DNA of 64,000 nucleotides from Streptomyces omiyaensis. GTDB lineage: Bacteria; Actinomycetota; Actinomycetes; Streptomycetales; Streptomycetaceae. Location: the NCBI RefSeq assembly GCF_014650895.1, contig NZ_BMVV01000004.1:310001-374000 (forward strand), written 5' to 3'. Each line of letters starts with the position of its first letter. Positions within the stretch are counted from its first letter, which is position 1. The position numbers were made by a program, and so were the translations under genes. Under the pieces are notes generated by a model. It did no database searches and was not told the DNA's origin. It saw only the letters and a list, made by a program, of their open reading frames with translations. Positions 8,166 to 16,753 of the stretch are shown here, piece by piece.

Positions 8166-8867
8166 TCACGCGGACGCGCCGGCAGTCTTCTTACGGCGGT
8201 AGAGAACGAACGCGCCCGCCCCGGCCGCCAGCACCAGCGCACCGGACAGGCTCACGCTGTCCCCCGCGAGGCCACCGCCACCGGTGTGCATGCCGCCCTT
8301 GGGCTTGTCGTGCTTGTAGCCCTCCGGCTTCTGCTGCTCGGGCTTGCCCCAGTCATCGGCGTTGACCGCGGACAGTGCGCCCGCCCCCGTGTGCATACCG
8401 CCGTACGGCTTGTCGTGGTCCTTCTTCTCGTGCTTGTCCTTGGACCAGTCGTCGCCGATCAGGGACAGGGCGCCGGAGCCGGTGTGCATCCCGCCGTGCG
8501 GCTTGTCGTGGTCCTTCTCATGCTTGCCGCCCTTGTCATGCTCCTTCGACCAGTCGTCACCGCTGACCGCGGTGAGCGCGCCGCCACCGGTGTGCATGCC
8601 GCCGTGCGGCTTGCCGTGGTCCTTGTCGCTCTTGTGGTGCTCCTTCTTGCCGTGCTCGTCCTTGGACCAGTCGTCGCCACCGATCAGGGACAAGGCGCCG
8701 GAGCCCGTGTGCATCCCGCCGTGCGGCTTGTCGTGGTCACGCTTCTGGCTGTGGGCGGAGTCGTCCTTGTCCCAGTCCCCGGCCGTAAGCGCGTATGCGC
8801 CGGGCGTGGTGAGGGCCAGAGCGGCGGCCGTGGCGGTGGCGGCGAAGAGAATGCGGGCAGAGCGCAT
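8166..8867 (-). CDS. Five-repeat surface protein, putative sortase substrate
   Basis: A 233-aa protein; the ATG at 8867 is preceded by AAGGAAG. It has a signal peptide ending near GAYALTAGDW, then five units of about 35 aa built as DDWSK + Lys/His/Asp-rich spacer + KPHGGMHTGSGALSLIG (the Pro is invariant; H varies to Y or K). The C-terminus is a hydrophobic helix followed by YRRKK, the layout of a cell-wall sorting signal, but without LPXTG or LAXTG; the nearest short motif is GMHTG. The spacers are highly charged and probably extended. Its neighbour is a class F-like sortase. I do not know a named family for it. A cell-wall-attached, possibly metal-binding (His/Asp-rich) surface protein is the most likely role. 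Confidence 0.75.
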   Translation of the reverse strand: MRSARILFAATATAAALALTTPGAYALTAGDWDKDDSAHSQKRDHDKPHGGMHTGSGALSLIGGDDWSKDEHGKKEHHKSDKDHGKPHGGMHTGGGALTAVSGDDWSKEHDKGGKHEKDHDKPHGGMHTGSGALSLIGDDWSKDKHEKKDHDKPYGGMHTGAGALSAVNADDWGKPEQQKPEGYKHDKPKGGMHTGGGGLAGDSVSLSGALVLAAGAGAFVLYRRKKTAGASA

Positions 8868-9077
8868 CAAACGCTTCCTTCCATCCGCTGCGTCAGCAGA
8901 CCGTTGTCTGCTTCCATACGCGGCGACATGGCCCACCGTCAGCTCCTCAGTGACGGTCCGCCACCTGAACTAGTGCATAAGAGAAACAGCGGCAGCGGTA
9001 CCTGGCGGCCGTACGGGAGCAGCCGGACATGACCAGAGGAAGTCGGCTTCCGCGCCAGATGAGGCTTGGGCTCAGCG
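8868..9077. other. Promoter-side intergenic region
   Basis: Upstream region of the repeat surface protein, on its 5' side. No gene or clear promoter hexamers were found by eye. Confidence 0.4.
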
Positions 9078-9104
9078 CAGCGCCCCCTGCAGGAGGGGGC
9101 GCTG
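9078..9104 (-). terminator. Hairpin downstream of the DUF4394 gene
   Basis: An 11-bp stem (9078-9088 with 9094-9104) and a 5-nt loop, about 210 bp beyond the DUF4394 stop. It may end that transcript. Confidence 0.5.
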
Positions 9105-9313
9105 TGTCTGAGGATGTGGTCAGTCTCCGAGGCAGCAGATCAGTGATGCCAGCAGGAGTCCTTCCCATCCCAGGAGCCGGGTCTCGCTCCTGCCCGGCTC
9201 ATGGCGTACTTCGAGGCCGGAGACGGGTGTGGGCTGCCAGGCGTCATCGGGCCCAGGCTCGCGAGCAGGGGCCGAAAGGCGCTGGGGCGACTGACCGTCC
9301 GCGTGTGGGCCCG

Positions 9314-10186
9314 TCAGTTCTGGTCCAGGGGCAGGGCGATGTCGACGACCTGCCGGCCGGCGGGGAAGGCGCCGACAAGGTCTGCGCGGCCGTTGAGGAT
9401 GTTGACCTTGTAGAAGCGCTGCTTGCCGTCGGTGGACAGGGCGGCGAAGCCCCGGTTGGAGCCGTCGGAGCTCTTGTAGTAGATGTCGAATCCGGCCGAC
9501 GGGCCGGCGCTCACTCCGAGGTTTCCGGTGGGGGCCAGGGTGCCGGCGTTGGCCGGGGACTGCAGGGAGACGCGGTCGTTGGTGGTGTCGATGTCGAACA
9601 GCGAGGTCGCGGTTGCCGCGTTGAGGTCGTTGTTGGTGTATGCGGCGCCGGTGACGCCCAGAGCGGTGGAGGGCGGCATGGTGGGGTTGGTGAGCGTGCC
9701 GTCGACGGCGGTGGGGGTGGCGGGGGCATTGACGTTGTGGCGCAGGTTCTGGCCGGTGTCGCTGATGACGCGCAGGCGGTCGGCGGCGGGGTTGAAGTCG
9801 ACGCCGAAGTGCTTGCCCTGAAGGGCGACGGTCAGCTGGGAGACCTTGACGGCCTTGGCGCTGCTGCTGAGCGTGTAGATGCCGCCCTTCTCACCCACGC
9901 CGTAGAGCTTGCCGTCCTGGACCCGGAAGTCGATGCCGACCAGCACGGTGTCGCCGCGGAGGCCGGAGACCTTCCCCAGCGCCCAGGTCTCGGACGGCTT
10001 GTGGACGTCGAAGCCCACCAGACGCTGGTCCGTCGTCAGGCCCACGCTGACCAGGCTGTGGCCCGCGGCGCGGTTCCCCGGGCCGAAGGGTCCGGCATCG
10101 CCCGTGTGGGCCGAGGCCAGCACGGGCGACATCAGAGCAGCAGCCACCGCGGCAGCCGTGACGGTGGTGGCGATGCGTGTACGCAC
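9314..10186 (-). CDS. DUF4394 secreted protein
   Basis: A 290-aa protein starting at GTG 10186 with CGGAG 8 nt upstream; a much longer open frame runs on upstream but crosses a decayed transposase. A signal peptide (AAAVAAALMSPVLASAHT) precedes a beta-propeller-like domain with DUF4394 features: LVGFDVHKPSETWALGKVSG, GVDFNPAADRLRVISDTGQN, NDLNAATATSLFDIDTTND. Function is unknown in the family. It sits among exported proteins (fasciclin, DUF4331, sortase substrate) near a sigK-like locus and may belong to the same regulon (inference). Confidence 0.83.
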   Translation of the reverse strand: MRTRIATTVTAAAVAAALMSPVLASAHTGDAGPFGPGNRAAGHSLVSVGLTTDQRLVGFDVHKPSETWALGKVSGLRGDTVLVGIDFRVQDGKLYGVGEKGGIYTLSSSAKAVKVSQLTVALQGKHFGVDFNPAADRLRVISDTGQNLRHNVNAPATPTAVDGTLTNPTMPPSTALGVTGAAYTNNDLNAATATSLFDIDTTNDRVSLQSPANAGTLAPTGNLGVSAGPSAGFDIYYKSSDGSNRGFAALSTDGKQRFYKVNILNGRADLVGAFPAGRQVVDIALPLDQN

Positions 10187-10459
10187 GAGAGGACTCCGAT
10201 CGATCAACAGCCCGCACCCACGACGGGGGCGAGTCTGTGGATGCTTCGACACCCCCTGCCGCAAAGGATGGGCTCTGCAGCCCCCAACCGCCCGATTGGC
10301 CGTCAAAAGTCCTACCGCCACACCCACCCACAGCCCAACGCCGTCCGCTTCCCTGAAATCGACCGGACGTACATGCAGGGGGAACAGACATGCATCGGGC
10401 GAGGCGGAGTACAGACCGCTACGGCGCGGCGGTGCGACACACAGTCGGCGTTCAAGCGA

Positions 10460-10740
10460 CGGATCCCTCACGGAAGATATCGATTGCGACCAGCCAGTCC
10501 ATCTCCGCCCCGGAGACTGAGTCACCGCCAGCACGCAACTGAAGGCGCGGCTCGCCGGGCAGCGAGCGAACCGTCGTTGAACAGTCTGCCGTGGCCCGAA
10601 CCGCTCGGAGAGGCCGCTCCACGTCACGCCGGCCGGGGGTCTGCACGCGATGCCCTCAAGCACTTGGGGGCCCCGTATCGCCCGTGCAGCGCCAGAAATG
10701 ATCTCCGACGATCGGAGCGCGATCCAGCGATCGAACACAC
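10460..10740 (-). pseudogene. Decayed IS5-family transposase N-terminal fragment
   Basis: Reading leftwards from about 10740, one frame gives VLEGIACRPPAGVTWSGLSE followed by RFGPRQTV, and a second frame gives MDWLVAID. These match successive parts of an IS5-type transposase N-terminus (LEGI.YR.RTG.PWRDLPERFG.WQTV...LDW.VAIDS). There is at least one frameshift, no C-terminal half and no catalytic triad, so this is a relic. Confidence 0.65.
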
Positions 10741-10786
10741 ACCCCTTCAGGGGGGCACACGGTCCGACTCTGCGGCGGCGGCCGCG

Positions 10787-10833
10787 ATGCCGCCGCCGTG
10801 CCCCTTCGAGGCGAAGGGGCACGGCGGCGGCAT
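10787..10833 (-). terminator. 22-bp hairpin terminator after the fasciclin gene
   Basis: A perfect 22-bp stem (10787-10808 with 10812-10833) and a 3-nt loop, 22 bp beyond the fasciclin stop. It is the strongest hairpin in the window. Confidence 0.85.
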
Positions 10834-10854
10834 GCGTTGCTGCTGGGGCGGCGT

Positions 10855-11505
10855 TTACTTGGGCATGAGGACGGTGTCGACGATGTAGACGTTGGCGTTG
10901 GAGGTCTTGACGTTGCCGCAGACGACCTTGGAGACGTCGTTGACGGTGTAGTTCTCGCCGGAGCCCTTGGTGGTGATCATGCCCTTCTGGAGGGTCTCGA
11001 AGGAGCCGTTCTCCAGCTGCTTCGGCGTCAGCTTCTCGCCGACGACGTGGTAGGTGAGGATCTTGGTGAGGGTGGCCTTGTCGGCGAGGACCTTGTCGAG
11101 GTCCGCCTTCGGGATCTTGGCGAAGGCATCGTTCGTCGGCGCGAAGACCGTGATGTTCTCCGCGTTGTTGAGGGTGTCGACCAGGCCGGCCTGCTTGACG
11201 GCGGTGACCAGGGTCGACAGGGCCGGGTTGTTGGAGGCGGCGGTGGCGACCGGGTCCTTGGCCATGCCGTCGAAGGAGCCCGCGCCCTCCTTCGGCACCC
11301 CGGCACAGGCCGGACCGAAGGGCTGGTCGTCGGTCATCGGCTCCTCGGACGGCGTGCTCGTCTCCGTCTTCGCCTGGTCGCCGGCGGCCGCGGTGGGGGC
11401 TGCCTTGGTGTCGCTGCCGGAGTCGGAGCACGCGGCCAGGGAGAAGGGCAGCGCGGCGGCTGCGACGACGGCGATCGCGGTACGGCGGATCTTCAGGCTG
11501 TTCAT
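10855..11505 (-). CDS. Fasciclin-domain lipoprotein (MPT70/83-like)
   Basis: A 216-aa protein; ATG 11505 with AAGGAG upstream. The lipobox LAAC at about residues 23-26 is followed by a low-complexity linker and a single FAS1 domain of about 140 aa: NPALSTLVTAVKQAGLVDTL, NITVFAPTNDAFAKIP, KILTYHVVGEKLT and a final NANVYIVDTVLMP. The domain resembles mycobacterial MPT70/MPT83, major products of the SigK regulon, and a sigK/rskA-like pair lies 5 kb away. It is an envelope-attached adhesive or scaffold protein. The molybdopterin oxidoreductase gene lies 92 bp upstream in the same orientation, so co-transcription is likely. Confidence 0.9.
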   Translation of the reverse strand: MNSLKIRRTAIAVVAAAALPFSLAACSDSGSDTKAAPTAAAGDQAKTETSTPSEEPMTDDQPFGPACAGVPKEGAGSFDGMAKDPVATAASNNPALSTLVTAVKQAGLVDTLNNAENITVFAPTNDAFAKIPKADLDKVLADKATLTKILTYHVVGEKLTPKQLENGSFETLQKGMITTKGSGENYTVNDVSKVVCGNVKTSNANVYIVDTVLMPK

Positions 11506-11597
11506 AATGGTTTGCTCCTTGAAGGGCTGTCTCTGCGGAGTGGTGGTTTGGTTGGTAGTGCTGCCCGTGGGCGTAGCCGGCGGGCCGTCTGGGTGGT

Positions 11598-13190
11598 CTA
11601 GGAAACGGTGACGAAGACGCTGTGCCAGCCGCTCGCCCCGTCGGGAATGGTCCGGGTGCGCTGCTCGGTCTGGACCTGGCCAGTGCCGTCGGTGGCGCGG
11701 ACGGTGAGGTTGTGGCCGCCGGGGGTGGCGTTCCATCGGTAGGTCCACTGGCGCCAGGTGTCGGTGCCTGCCTGGGCGGCGAGGTCGGCGTCCTGCCACG
11801 GTCCGTCGTCGATGCGGATCTGTACCCGGGTGATGCCGCGGCGCTGGGCCCAGGCGACCCCGGCGACCGTGACGATGCCGGCGGCCGGGCGGGCGAACGG
11901 CTTGGGGGTGTCGATACGGGACTGTGTCTTGATAGGCGCCTTGCGGGCCCACTTCCGCTTCACCCAGTACGGGTCGTAGGCGTCGAACGTGGTGAGCTCG
12001 ATGTCGGTGATCCACTTGCAGGCCGACACGTATCCGTACAGGCCGGGGACGAGCATCCGGACCGGGAAGCCGTGGTCGAAGGGGAGCGGCTCGCCGTTCA
12101 TGCCGACCGCGAGCATCGCGTCCCGGCCGTCCATCACGTCCTCGACCGGCGAGCCGAGCGTCATACCGTCGACCGACCGCGCCACCAGCTGATCCGCTTT
12201 CCCGCCCCGCGACGGGGGGACCACGCCGGCCTCCTTCAGAAGGTCGGCGAGGGGGACACCCAGCCAGCGGGCGTTACCGATGTAGGGGCCGCCGACCTCG
12301 TTGGAGACACAGGTCAGGGTGATGTCCCGCTCGATGAGGGGGCGGGCCAGGAGCTGGTCGAGGGTGTAGGTGCGCGGCCGGGTGACCCCTTTGCCGTGAA
12401 TCCACAGCCGCCAGGTGCCGGCGTCGACCTTGGGCACGGTCAGGGCGGTGTCGACGCGGTAGAAATCGCGGTTGGGGGTGGTGAAGGCTGTGATGCCGGG
12501 GACCTTCAGCTGGACGCCGGCCGGGAGAGCGGGGGCGGGAGAGGAGGGTTTGGGCAGGACCAGGGCCTCGCGGGAGGCGACAGCACCTTGGCTTTGTCGA
12601 CTGGTGAAGAACCGTCCCAGCGCTCCGGCCGTGATGGCCGCCGCGGCGGTCGCGCCGGCCGCGGTGAGGAAGCCGCGCCTGTCCCACGACAAAGCGTCGG
12701 ACTGGCCGGCCTCGCCGACCGGGGCTGGGGCGGGGAGGGCTTTGGACGCCAAGAGGTACAGCACGCCGGCTCCCGCGACCGCTCCCGCGATGGAGGGCAG
12801 TACGTCACCGAGGCCTCTGGAATCGGGACGGCCGAAGGCGGCTGCGGCCCCGATGACTCCGAACAGCAGCACGCCCGCGGCTCCGATGCGCCGATGCGAC
12901 AGGGCGAGGATGCCCAGGCCGATGGCGATGAGGGCGAGGATCGCGAGAATCCCGAGCTGCAAAACCGTCTTGTCGTTCTCTCCGAACGTGCGGATCGCGA
13001 AGTCCTTCACGGCCGCCGGCGTCCGGTCGATCACCGCGCCGCCCACCACCGTCACCGGTCCGGCCGCCGGCCGCACCAGTCCAGCGACCAGCTCGGCCAC
13101 GGCCAAGGCCGTGAAGGCGGCCAGAAGCCCGGCCAGCGCGCCCCGTGCGGCGCGGAAGAGGGTCCTGCGGAAGCTGCTCACACCCGCCAT
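11598..13190 (-). CDS. Membrane-anchored molybdopterin-dependent oxidoreductase (sulfite oxidase fold)
   Basis: A 530-aa protein. The first ~150 residues hold several transmembrane helices. A Tat-like DRRGFLTAAG segment precedes another helix and the catalytic domain. The sulfite-oxidase-type Mo-ligand Cys is in ITLTCVSNEVGG, and FPVRMLVPGLYGY and the C-terminal immunoglobulin-like dimerisation domain (GVAWAQRRGITRVQIRIDDG) are present. It would reduce or oxidise an extracytoplasmic substrate; sulfite or methionine sulfoxide are candidates but cannot be chosen. The ATG 13190 start gives the first transmembrane helix directly; the frame is open 52 codons further upstream without a better site. 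The gene lies between the MMPL transporter and fasciclin genes. Confidence 0.88.
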   Translation of the reverse strand: MAGVSSFRRTLFRAARGALAGLLAAFTALAVAELVAGLVRPAAGPVTVVGGAVIDRTPAAVKDFAIRTFGENDKTVLQLGILAILALIAIGLGILALSHRRIGAAGVLLFGVIGAAAAFGRPDSRGLGDVLPSIAGAVAGAGVLYLLASKALPAPAPVGEAGQSDALSWDRRGFLTAAGATAAAAITAGALGRFFTSRQSQGAVASREALVLPKPSSPAPALPAGVQLKVPGITAFTTPNRDFYRVDTALTVPKVDAGTWRLWIHGKGVTRPRTYTLDQLLARPLIERDITLTCVSNEVGGPYIGNARWLGVPLADLLKEAGVVPPSRGGKADQLVARSVDGMTLGSPVEDVMDGRDAMLAVGMNGEPLPFDHGFPVRMLVPGLYGYVSACKWITDIELTTFDAYDPYWVKRKWARKAPIKTQSRIDTPKPFARPAAGIVTVAGVAWAQRRGITRVQIRIDDGPWQDADLAAQAGTDTWRQWTYRWNATPGGHNLTVRATDGTGQVQTEQRTRTIPDGASGWHSVFVTVS

Positions 13191-13257
13191 TCGGCGTGCC
13201 CCGCCGGGCGGATTGGTTCGACCTCCAAAAGAGTGAACTCTTCTTTCTGGGTTGCCT

Positions 13258-15321
13258 TCACGGCGCGGACGCGGAGGTCGCCGGCCGGCCGGCTGCATCA
13301 ACGCCTTGGGCAGGTTGAGGGCCGCTAGCGGAAAGGGCGATGTCACGGGTCAAGCGCGTGGGCCACCAGGCGCAGTGGCCGAGGTCGAGGATGAGGGCGG
13401 GGACGAGAAAGAGCCGCACGAGAAGGGTGTCGATGAGGACGCCGATGGCGACGACGCAGCCGATCTGGGCGAGGTACAGAAGGGGCATCACGGTGAGCGC
13501 GGCGAAGGTGGCGGCCAGGATGAGTCCCGCGGCGCTGATGACTCCGCTCGTGGTCTGAACTCCGCGCTGGACCCCCGCCAACGTGCCGTGGCGGACTGCT
13601 TCGGCGCGGATCCGGTGCACGAGGAAGATGTTGTAGTCGACGCCGAGTGCGACGAGAAAGACGAAGGAGAACAGCACCACGGCCGGTTCGGTCGCCGCGC
13701 TGGCGGAGACCAGCCGGAAGAGCAGGGCGGCAACACCGAACGCGGTGAACAGACTGACCCAGGCAGCCGCGACCAACAGCAGTGGCAGCAGCAAACAACG
13801 CAGCAAGACAATCAGAACGGCCAGAACCACGACCAGGACCAGGGGCATGATCAACCGGTGGCCGCGCACGGACGCCTGGTGCAGGTCGGCAAGTTGCGCG
13901 CTCTGACCGCCGACCAGCGCCCCGGTCCCGGCCAGCGAGCCGCGCAGCCGGTCCACCGTGTTGCGGGCGATGGCGCTGTCCGGGGCGTCCATCAGCGTGG
14001 CGAGGATTTGTGACCTGCCCTCGGGACCGGGCAAGGGTGCGGCGACGGCCGCCACACCAGGTGTGGCGGAGATCCGGTCGCGCACGTCGGCTGCCTGGGC
14101 GGCGGAGGCGACGATCGCCAGGGGGCTGGCGGTCCCCGCCGGAAAGTGGCGCGCCATCACCTCGTGCCCGGCGGCCGAGGGCGCGCCGGCAGGCAGAGCC
14201 TGGTGCAGCGGAACGCCGCTCTGGGAAAGCAACGGAGCGAATGACGCCCCCGCGACGAGCGCGAGCAAGCAGCCGGCCCAGACGCGGCGGGGCCGCCGGG
14301 CCGTCGCGCGGGCGATCCTCGTCCACATCGCGGCCGTCCCCCGCGGGGAGGAAGGCCTCAACACCCGTTGGCCGCACAGGATGAGGGCGGCCGGCAGGAA
14401 GGTCAGGGACACGAGGGCGCAGCAGGCCATGGCGATCGCCACCGCAGGCCCCAGGGCCTGCTCGCCGGGCAGGTCGCTGAACGCGAGGGTGATCATGGCG
14501 CAGGCGATGGTCGCCGCGCTGGCAAGGACAGGTGGCGCGGTGGCGCGGCAGGCGGCTTTCATCGCCGTAGAGGTGTCAGGCTTTCCGGTGCGCTCTTCGC
14601 GGTAGCGGGCGGCCAGCAGGAGGGCGTAGTCGGTGCTGGCGCCGACGACGAGGACGAACACGATGCCCTGGGTCTGGCCGTCGACCTGCAGCAGGCCCGA
14701 CCGTGCCAGTGTGTACAAGGCGGCACACGCTGCTGCCAGGGCCAGCAGCGAGGCCGCGGTGGCCAGCAGCGGCATCAGCACGCTGCGGTAGACGAGGAGG
14801 AGGATCACCAGGACGCCGCCGAGGGCGACGATCAGCAGGGTGCCGTCGGTCTGTGAGAAGGCGCCGTCGAGGTCGGCTTGAGCAGCTGCTGGGCCCGCCA
14901 GGTGCACGGTTGTCGAGGCGGCCGTAGCGGCCGTCTCGCGGATGCGCGCGAGCTCGGCGGGCAGGTCGGCAGGTCCGGCGGTGATCACGGCGGTCATGGC
15001 CCGGCCGTCCTGGGCGAGGACGGGAGCAGCGCCGTCGGCCAGACGGAAGGCGACCTGACGGATCTCCTCCTGCTGGTCCGGCAAGATCCGTTCACCCTCG
15101 GTACGGGGGGTCCAGATCACGGCGAGAGGCAGCGGATCTTCGGCGCCCGCCGGATTGAGCAGATCGGCCACCCGGGCGGATTCGGCCCCGGCCGGCAGCT
15201 GCACTTCCTGGCCGGCCTGCGTGACCTCTTCGAGCCGAACGGTGTAGGGCCCGGCGGCGACAGCCAGGACCAGCCACAGCAGCACTACGGCGAACGACCT
15301 TGCACGGTTGAGCCTCAGCAC
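13258..15321 (-). CDS. MMPL/RND-family transporter
   Basis: About 687 aa. Two homologous halves each have one transmembrane helix, a large extracytoplasmic loop and a block of five or six helices, ending with LGVDYNIFLVHRIRAEAV and GVLIDTLLVRLFLVPALILD, the MMPL signature. The first half carries GASTDYALLLAARYREE. Such proton-driven pumps move lipids or drugs across the membrane. The start is uncertain: GTG 15321 (AAGGACAGAGATGG upstream) places the start just before the first helix, while the frame remains open to 15528. Beside a sigK-like lipid operon, a lipid substrate is plausible but not shown. Confidence 0.85.
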   Translation of the reverse strand: MLRLNRARSFAVVLLWLVLAVAAGPYTVRLEEVTQAGQEVQLPAGAESARVADLLNPAGAEDPLPLAVIWTPRTEGERILPDQQEEIRQVAFRLADGAAPVLAQDGRAMTAVITAGPADLPAELARIRETAATAASTTVHLAGPAAAQADLDGAFSQTDGTLLIVALGGVLVILLLVYRSVLMPLLATAASLLALAAACAALYTLARSGLLQVDGQTQGIVFVLVVGASTDYALLLAARYREERTGKPDTSTAMKAACRATAPPVLASAATIACAMITLAFSDLPGEQALGPAVAIAMACCALVSLTFLPAALILCGQRVLRPSSPRGTAAMWTRIARATARRPRRVWAGCLLALVAGASFAPLLSQSGVPLHQALPAGAPSAAGHEVMARHFPAGTASPLAIVASAAQAADVRDRISATPGVAAVAAPLPGPEGRSQILATLMDAPDSAIARNTVDRLRGSLAGTGALVGGQSAQLADLHQASVRGHRLIMPLVLVVVLAVLIVLLRCLLLPLLLVAAAWVSLFTAFGVAALLFRLVSASAATEPAVVLFSFVFLVALGVDYNIFLVHRIRAEAVRHGTLAGVQRGVQTTSGVISAAGLILAATFAALTVMPLLYLAQIGCVVAIGVLIDTLLVRLFLVPALILDLGHCAWWPTRLTRDIALSASGPQPAQGVDAAGRPATSASAP

Positions 15322-15653
15322 GAAGCCATCTCTCTGTCCTTGCTGCCGGGCACGCCCTGCGGACGGCGGCGGCAGCAGAGCACGGGCGCCCGGGATTGCA
15401 CTCCGTCTCCGATTCGGCACGGCACCAGAACCGGGATGGGAGGCAGAGCCGGACATCACCCGGACGGCCGCTCGCAGGTCTTCGCAGATATGGGCAATCC
15501 GGCAGGAAGTCGAGCACGAATCATCCATGCAAGCAGCCCTGGAGTTTCAGCCACGACGCCGGCGACGGCGGTCGGCAAGCCGCCGCAGCAAGGATCACCG
15601 CCTTGCCCTTCACCCGGTCTACGGTCACGGAACGCTCACCGCAATGAACGATC
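15322..15653. other. Divergent promoter region of MMPL and ATPase genes
   Basis: A 332-bp gap between divergently transcribed genes. It presumably holds both promoters; no clear hexamers or operators were recognised. Part of it could belong to a longer MMPL N-terminus. Confidence 0.4.
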
Positions 15654-16064
15654 ATGGACACCGCCATCGCGACCTGCGGGCACCCAGGCACGCTGCACGT
15701 CCCGCTGCCCCCTGGCGGACAGGCAGCACGCCAGGCCCGTCAGGCTGCGGCACGGCTCCTGGCGCAGCAGGCAAGCTCCTGCCCGCGCGAGATCGCCGAG
15801 GATCTCGTGCTGATCGTCTCGGAGCTGGTCGGCAACGCGGTGCTGCACGCGGCCGGACCCTACGCGCTCACACTCAGCCTGGAGCCGGGACGGGCGGGTA
15901 TCGCCGTCAGCGACGGCACGGCAGACCTGTCAGGCCGTCACCGCGACGCGCAGCGGGAGGAACCGGGAGGCCGGGGGCTGAAGATCATCCAAGCGCTGGG
16001 GGCGGACGTCTTCGTCAGTCCCGCCAGCCGAGGCAAGCAGGTCATCGCGGTCCTCACCTGGTAG
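15654..16064 (+). CDS. Anti-sigma-factor-type ATP-binding protein (RsbW-like)
   Basis: A 136-aa single HATPase_c_2 domain. The N-box ELVGNAVLHA, the G1-box VSDGTADL and the G2-box GGRGLKIIQALG are all visible, in the short architecture typical of the many RsbW/SpoIIAB-like regulators of Streptomyces. It probably binds a sigma factor or anti-anti-sigma factor. No partner STAS protein or SigB-type sigma is adjacent, so its target is unknown. A hairpin terminator follows at 16089. Confidence 0.85.
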   Translation: MDTAIATCGHPGTLHVPLPPGGQAARQARQAAARLLAQQASSCPREIAEDLVLIVSELVGNAVLHAAGPYALTLSLEPGRAGIAVSDGTADLSGRHRDAQREEPGGRGLKIIQALGADVFVSPASRGKQVIAVLTW

Positions 16065-16088
16065 CCCAGGCGGAAAGGACGTGGTGCC

Positions 16089-16116
16089 GCGGGCGGCTGT
16101 GCCGACAGCCGCCCGC
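16089..16116 (+). terminator. Hairpin terminator after the ATPase gene
   Basis: A 12-bp stem (16089-16100 with 16105-16116) and a GCCG loop, 25 bp past the stop at 16064, between convergent genes. Confidence 0.72.
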
Positions 16117-16213
16117 AGCTGACCCGGCCGGAGCACACTGCCTTCCGGGCGGATCACCGGTCCGCGCGACCCCGTCTTGTCGGCGGCGGACCGGGGCTCT
16201 TCGCGGTGCTCGA

Positions 16214-16453
16214 TCAGGCGTTGACGCAGGTGTTGCCGAAGGACGGGTTCAGCAGCCCGATCACGCTGACGGTGTTACCGCAGGCGTTGACCGGGATGTG
16301 GATGGGAACCTGGATGAGGTTGCCCGAGCCGACCCCCGGCGAGTAAGCGGCCACACCCTGGGCACCGGCATCTGCCGATGCCATCGACGCGCCGCCGACG
16401 ACCACCGCGCCGGCCGCCAGGGCCACCGCCAGACCGTGCCGTACACGAACCAT
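16214..16453 (-). CDS. Short chaplin (amyloid surface protein)
   Basis: A 79-aa protein; ATG 16453 with GGAGGT upstream. A signal peptide (to about residue 29, ASADA) is followed by one chaplin domain: SPGVGSGNLIQVPIHIPVN, then CGNTVSVIGLLNPSFGNTCV, with the two conserved Cys residues that form a disulfide. Short chaplins self-assemble into amyloid fibrils on aerial hyphae and spores and lower surface tension. No LPXTG is present, so it is of the short class. Its presence strongly supports a Streptomyces host. Confidence 0.93.
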   Translation of the reverse strand: MVRVRHGLAVALAAGAVVVGGASMASADAGAQGVAAYSPGVGSGNLIQVPIHIPVNACGNTVSVIGLLNPSFGNTCVNA

Positions 16454-16753
16454 GTGAACTACCTCCCAAGAGGGTGCCTCGGCCGTGCAGCTCACACGGC
16501 CGGTGTGGGGAGCAGAAGAACAGCGCCCTGCTCTCCTCACGACCGGTCTTCGCCGCGGCGCACTCTCCGGCTTGGCCGCTGCGCCCGGCTCCCCTCGAAC
16601 GGGTTACACAAAGGCGGCGCGGCTGACGAACTGCCCACCCATCCACACGCCCGTCCGCTACGAAGAACCGACGACACCCCCCAAAGGTTCAGACGACCGG
16701 ACCGTCACCGGACAGTCCGATCCGACCGAGCGACGGCAAAGGACCGGCATGCG
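16454..16753. other. Divergent promoter region of chaplin and sigma factor genes
   Basis: A 300-bp gap between the chaplin gene (minus strand) and the ECF sigma operon (plus strand). An autoregulated ECF promoter is expected here but I cannot name a motif with confidence. Confidence 0.4.

Noticed and set aside
8200-8760. DNA repeats as a CRISPR or regulatory array
   Set aside because: The repeats are in frame and encode the protein repeats of the surface protein.
8166-8867. Canonical LPXTG/LAXTG sorting signal
   Set aside because: Neither motif is present near the C-terminal helix; only GMHTG and GLAGDS are seen.
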